64,000 bases of DNA. Source: Marinobacter maroccanus. GTDB lineage: Bacteria > Pseudomonadota > Gammaproteobacteria > Pseudomonadales > Oleiphilaceae. Below, in pieces: positions 62,764 through 64,000 of this stretch (position 1 is the stretch's first letter; every line of letters starts with the position of its first letter). The notes under the pieces are model-generated. The model was given only the letters and a program-made list of their open reading frames with translations. It did not search any database and was not told where the DNA came from. The stretch spans positions 1 to 64,000 of the forward strand of contig NZ_PSSX01000008.1 in assembly GCF_002933275.1 (NCBI RefSeq), read 5' to 3'. Both the position numbers and the translations under genes were made by a program.

Positions 62764-64000
62764 TTACTGCTGCAGGCAAGCGGCCTGACCTCGCTTGTTC
62801 AGGAATTGCACAAGATCCGCCCAGGGCATGGGCCGGGCGTAGTAGTAGCCCTGAATTTCATCGCAATGCTGCTGGCGCAGAAACTCCAGTTGTCCCTCAG
62901 TTTCCACGCCTTCGGCAACCACGCTGATCTGCAGGCTGTGGGCCAGGCTGATGATGGCGCGGATGATGTGTTCAGCGTCTGCCGAATTGCCCAGCTCCTG
63001 CACGAACGACTTGTCGATTTTCACCAGCGAGATGGGCAGATGCTGAAGATTGCTCAGGGAGGAAAAGCCGGTTCCGAAGTCATCAAGGGCGAAGCTGATA
63101 CCCAACTGGTTCAGTTCACGCAGGCAGCGCTGGGCATACTCCGGGTCGTGCATCATGGCGCTCTCGGTCAGTTCCAGCTCCAGCAGGCTGGTGTCCACAT
63201 TGGCGTTGAAGATGATGCGGAAAATGGTTTCGGTCATCTTGCGGTCGTGAAACTGCCGGAACGACAGATTGACAGCGAACACCAGGCCAGGGAAGCCAAG
63301 TTCGGCGGACTCCTGCAGGCGTTTGCAGGCCTGCTCGATGACCCAATAACCAATGGGCACGATCAGCCCGCTGCGCTCGGCCACCGGAATGAATTCGTCC
63401 GGCCCCACCAGCCCACGCTCCGGATGATTCCAGCGCAGCAGGCATTCCACGCCCCGAACTTCCTCGGTGGCCAGATCAATCCTGGGCTGGTAGTAAAGCT
63501 CCAGCTCCTTGCCCCGCAGGGCGTTGCGAAGATCCGCCTCCAGCCGAAGCTGGTAACCGGCGGAAATGTGCAACTGGCGGTCGTAGAAGCGGTAGCTGGT
63601 GCCCGGGTCACGCTTGGCTTCGAACATGGCACGGTTGGCCCGGCGCAACAGATTTTCGGCGCTGTCGCCGGCTTCCGGGTAGGTTGCAACGCCAAGGCTG
63701 GCACTGACCACTACGGTCTGGCCATCTATGGTAACCGGCTCATCAAGGGCGTTGACCACTTTGCGGATAATCTGGGTGATATCCAGGGAGTCTTCGACCT
63801 TCTCGACAATTATGGCCAGCTCGTCACCGCCGATTCGCATCAGCGAATCCACCCGCCGGAGGGAATGCCGAAGCCGCTCCGCCAGTTTCATCATCAACTG
63901 GTCGCTTTTCTGATAGCCGAAAGACTCGTTAATGCTGCGGAAGTCATCAATATTGAGGTGCAATAATGCCAGCCGGTGGCCTGCGCGCTCGGCCCGCAAG
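62764..64000 (-). CDS. GGDEF-EAL c-di-GMP phosphodiesterase, 5' end missing
   Basis: Partial; the N-terminus lies beyond the right edge. The visible 411 residues hold a GGDEF domain ([10 protein letters not shown], not the fully canonical GGEEF, with [13 protein letters not shown]) and a C-terminal EAL domain. The EAL motif reads ECLLRW, and the metal and base residues are retained in [27 protein letters not shown] and AEGVET. Phosphodiesterase activity is likely, with the GGDEF half possibly regulatory. A sensor domain probably lies upstream. It is the third c-di-GMP-type protein in the window. Confidence 0.9.
   Translation of the reverse strand, partial: LRAERAGHRLALLHLNIDDFRSINESFGYQKSDQLMMKLAERLRHSLRRVDSLMRIGGDELAIIVEKVEDSLDITQIIRKVVNALDEPVTIDGQTVVVSASLGVATYPEAGDSAENLLRRANRAMFEAKRDPGTSYRFYDRQLHISAGYQLRLEADLRNALRGKELELYYQPRIDLATEEVRGVECLLRWNHPERGLVGPDEFIPVAERSGLIVPIGYWVIEQACKRLQESAELGFPGLVFAVNLSFRQFHDRKMTETIFRIIFNANVDTSLLELELTESAMMHDPEYAQRCLRELNQLGISFALDDFGTGFSSLSNLQHLPISLVKIDKSFVQELGNSADAEHIIRAIISLAHSLQISVVAEGVETEGQLEFLRQQHCDEIQGYYYARPMPWADLVQFLNKRGQAACLQQ

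Noticed and set aside
62650..63966. 438-codon plus-strand frame over tex and the GGDEF-EAL gene
   Set aside because: The minus-strand EAL protein has all signature motifs; this frame has none.

Overview
The window looks like a housekeeping stretch of a gammaproteobacterial chromosome, most likely Marinobacter or a close relative. The argH-algZ-algR-hemC-hemD-hemX-hemY block, the lptM-lysA-dapF-DUF484-xerC block, cyaA, ubiD/rho/trxA/ppx, algQ/dsbB and gshA/tex follow the gene content and partial order of the Pseudomonas branch. The sequence is moderately GC-rich, coding density is high, and I see no insertion sequence, prophage, CRISPR array, rRNA or tRNA. The genus is inferred from gene content and protein style, not from a marker-gene comparison.

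Layout. 0.1-3.1 kb: polyamine genes speE and speA, divergent. 3.1-8.6 kb: an AraC regulator, an ECF sigma factor with its ChrR-type zinc anti-sigma factor (a singlet-oxygen type pair) behind a plausible self-recognised promoter, a short-chain dehydrogenase and an acyl-CoA dehydrogenase. 8.6-14.9 kb: tcdA, a CPA1-type antiporter, a quinone-oxidoreductase-like protein, a thioesterase, an SMP-30-like lactonase and an alpha/beta hydrolase. 14.9-18.5 kb: a 30-residue reading frame with an ideal ribosome binding site and its own terminator, divergent from a second AraC regulator that overlaps cardiolipin synthase, then a GntR regulator. 18.5-26.6 kb: a PlpD-like patatin autotransporter, two proteins of unknown function, a BvgS-like kinase, a DUF2789 protein and a diguanylate cyclase. 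26.6-33.7 kb, all on the minus strand: cyaA, lptM, lysA, dapF, DUF484 and xerC. 33.8-43.8 kb: a degenerate GGDEF-EAL protein, argH, the AlgZ/AlgR two-component pair and the hemCDXY operon. 43.8-52.9 kb: an iron-sulfur flavin reductase with ubiD, a palindromic repeat element, rho, a molybdopterin run (moaB-moeA-moaD-moaE), trxA and ppx. 52.9-64 kb: an ABC-F ATPase, small envelope proteins, an FKBP isomerase, algQ/rsd, dsbB, a FliL-like protein, an RMF-like protein, gshA, tex, and a GGDEF-EAL protein cut by the window edge.

Several genes bear on regulation of surface life and stress: three c-di-GMP-type proteins, cyaA, AlgZ/AlgR, AlgQ/Rsd, a BvgS-like sensor and an RMF-like ribosome hibernation factor. 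The RpoE-ChrR pair, gshA, trxA and dsbB cover redox and photo-oxidative stress. The best candidate for something undescribed is the 30-residue frame at 15003-15095 together with the phased TGACA repeats it shares with the divergent AraC gene. Most genes here are well-known families and are called as such.
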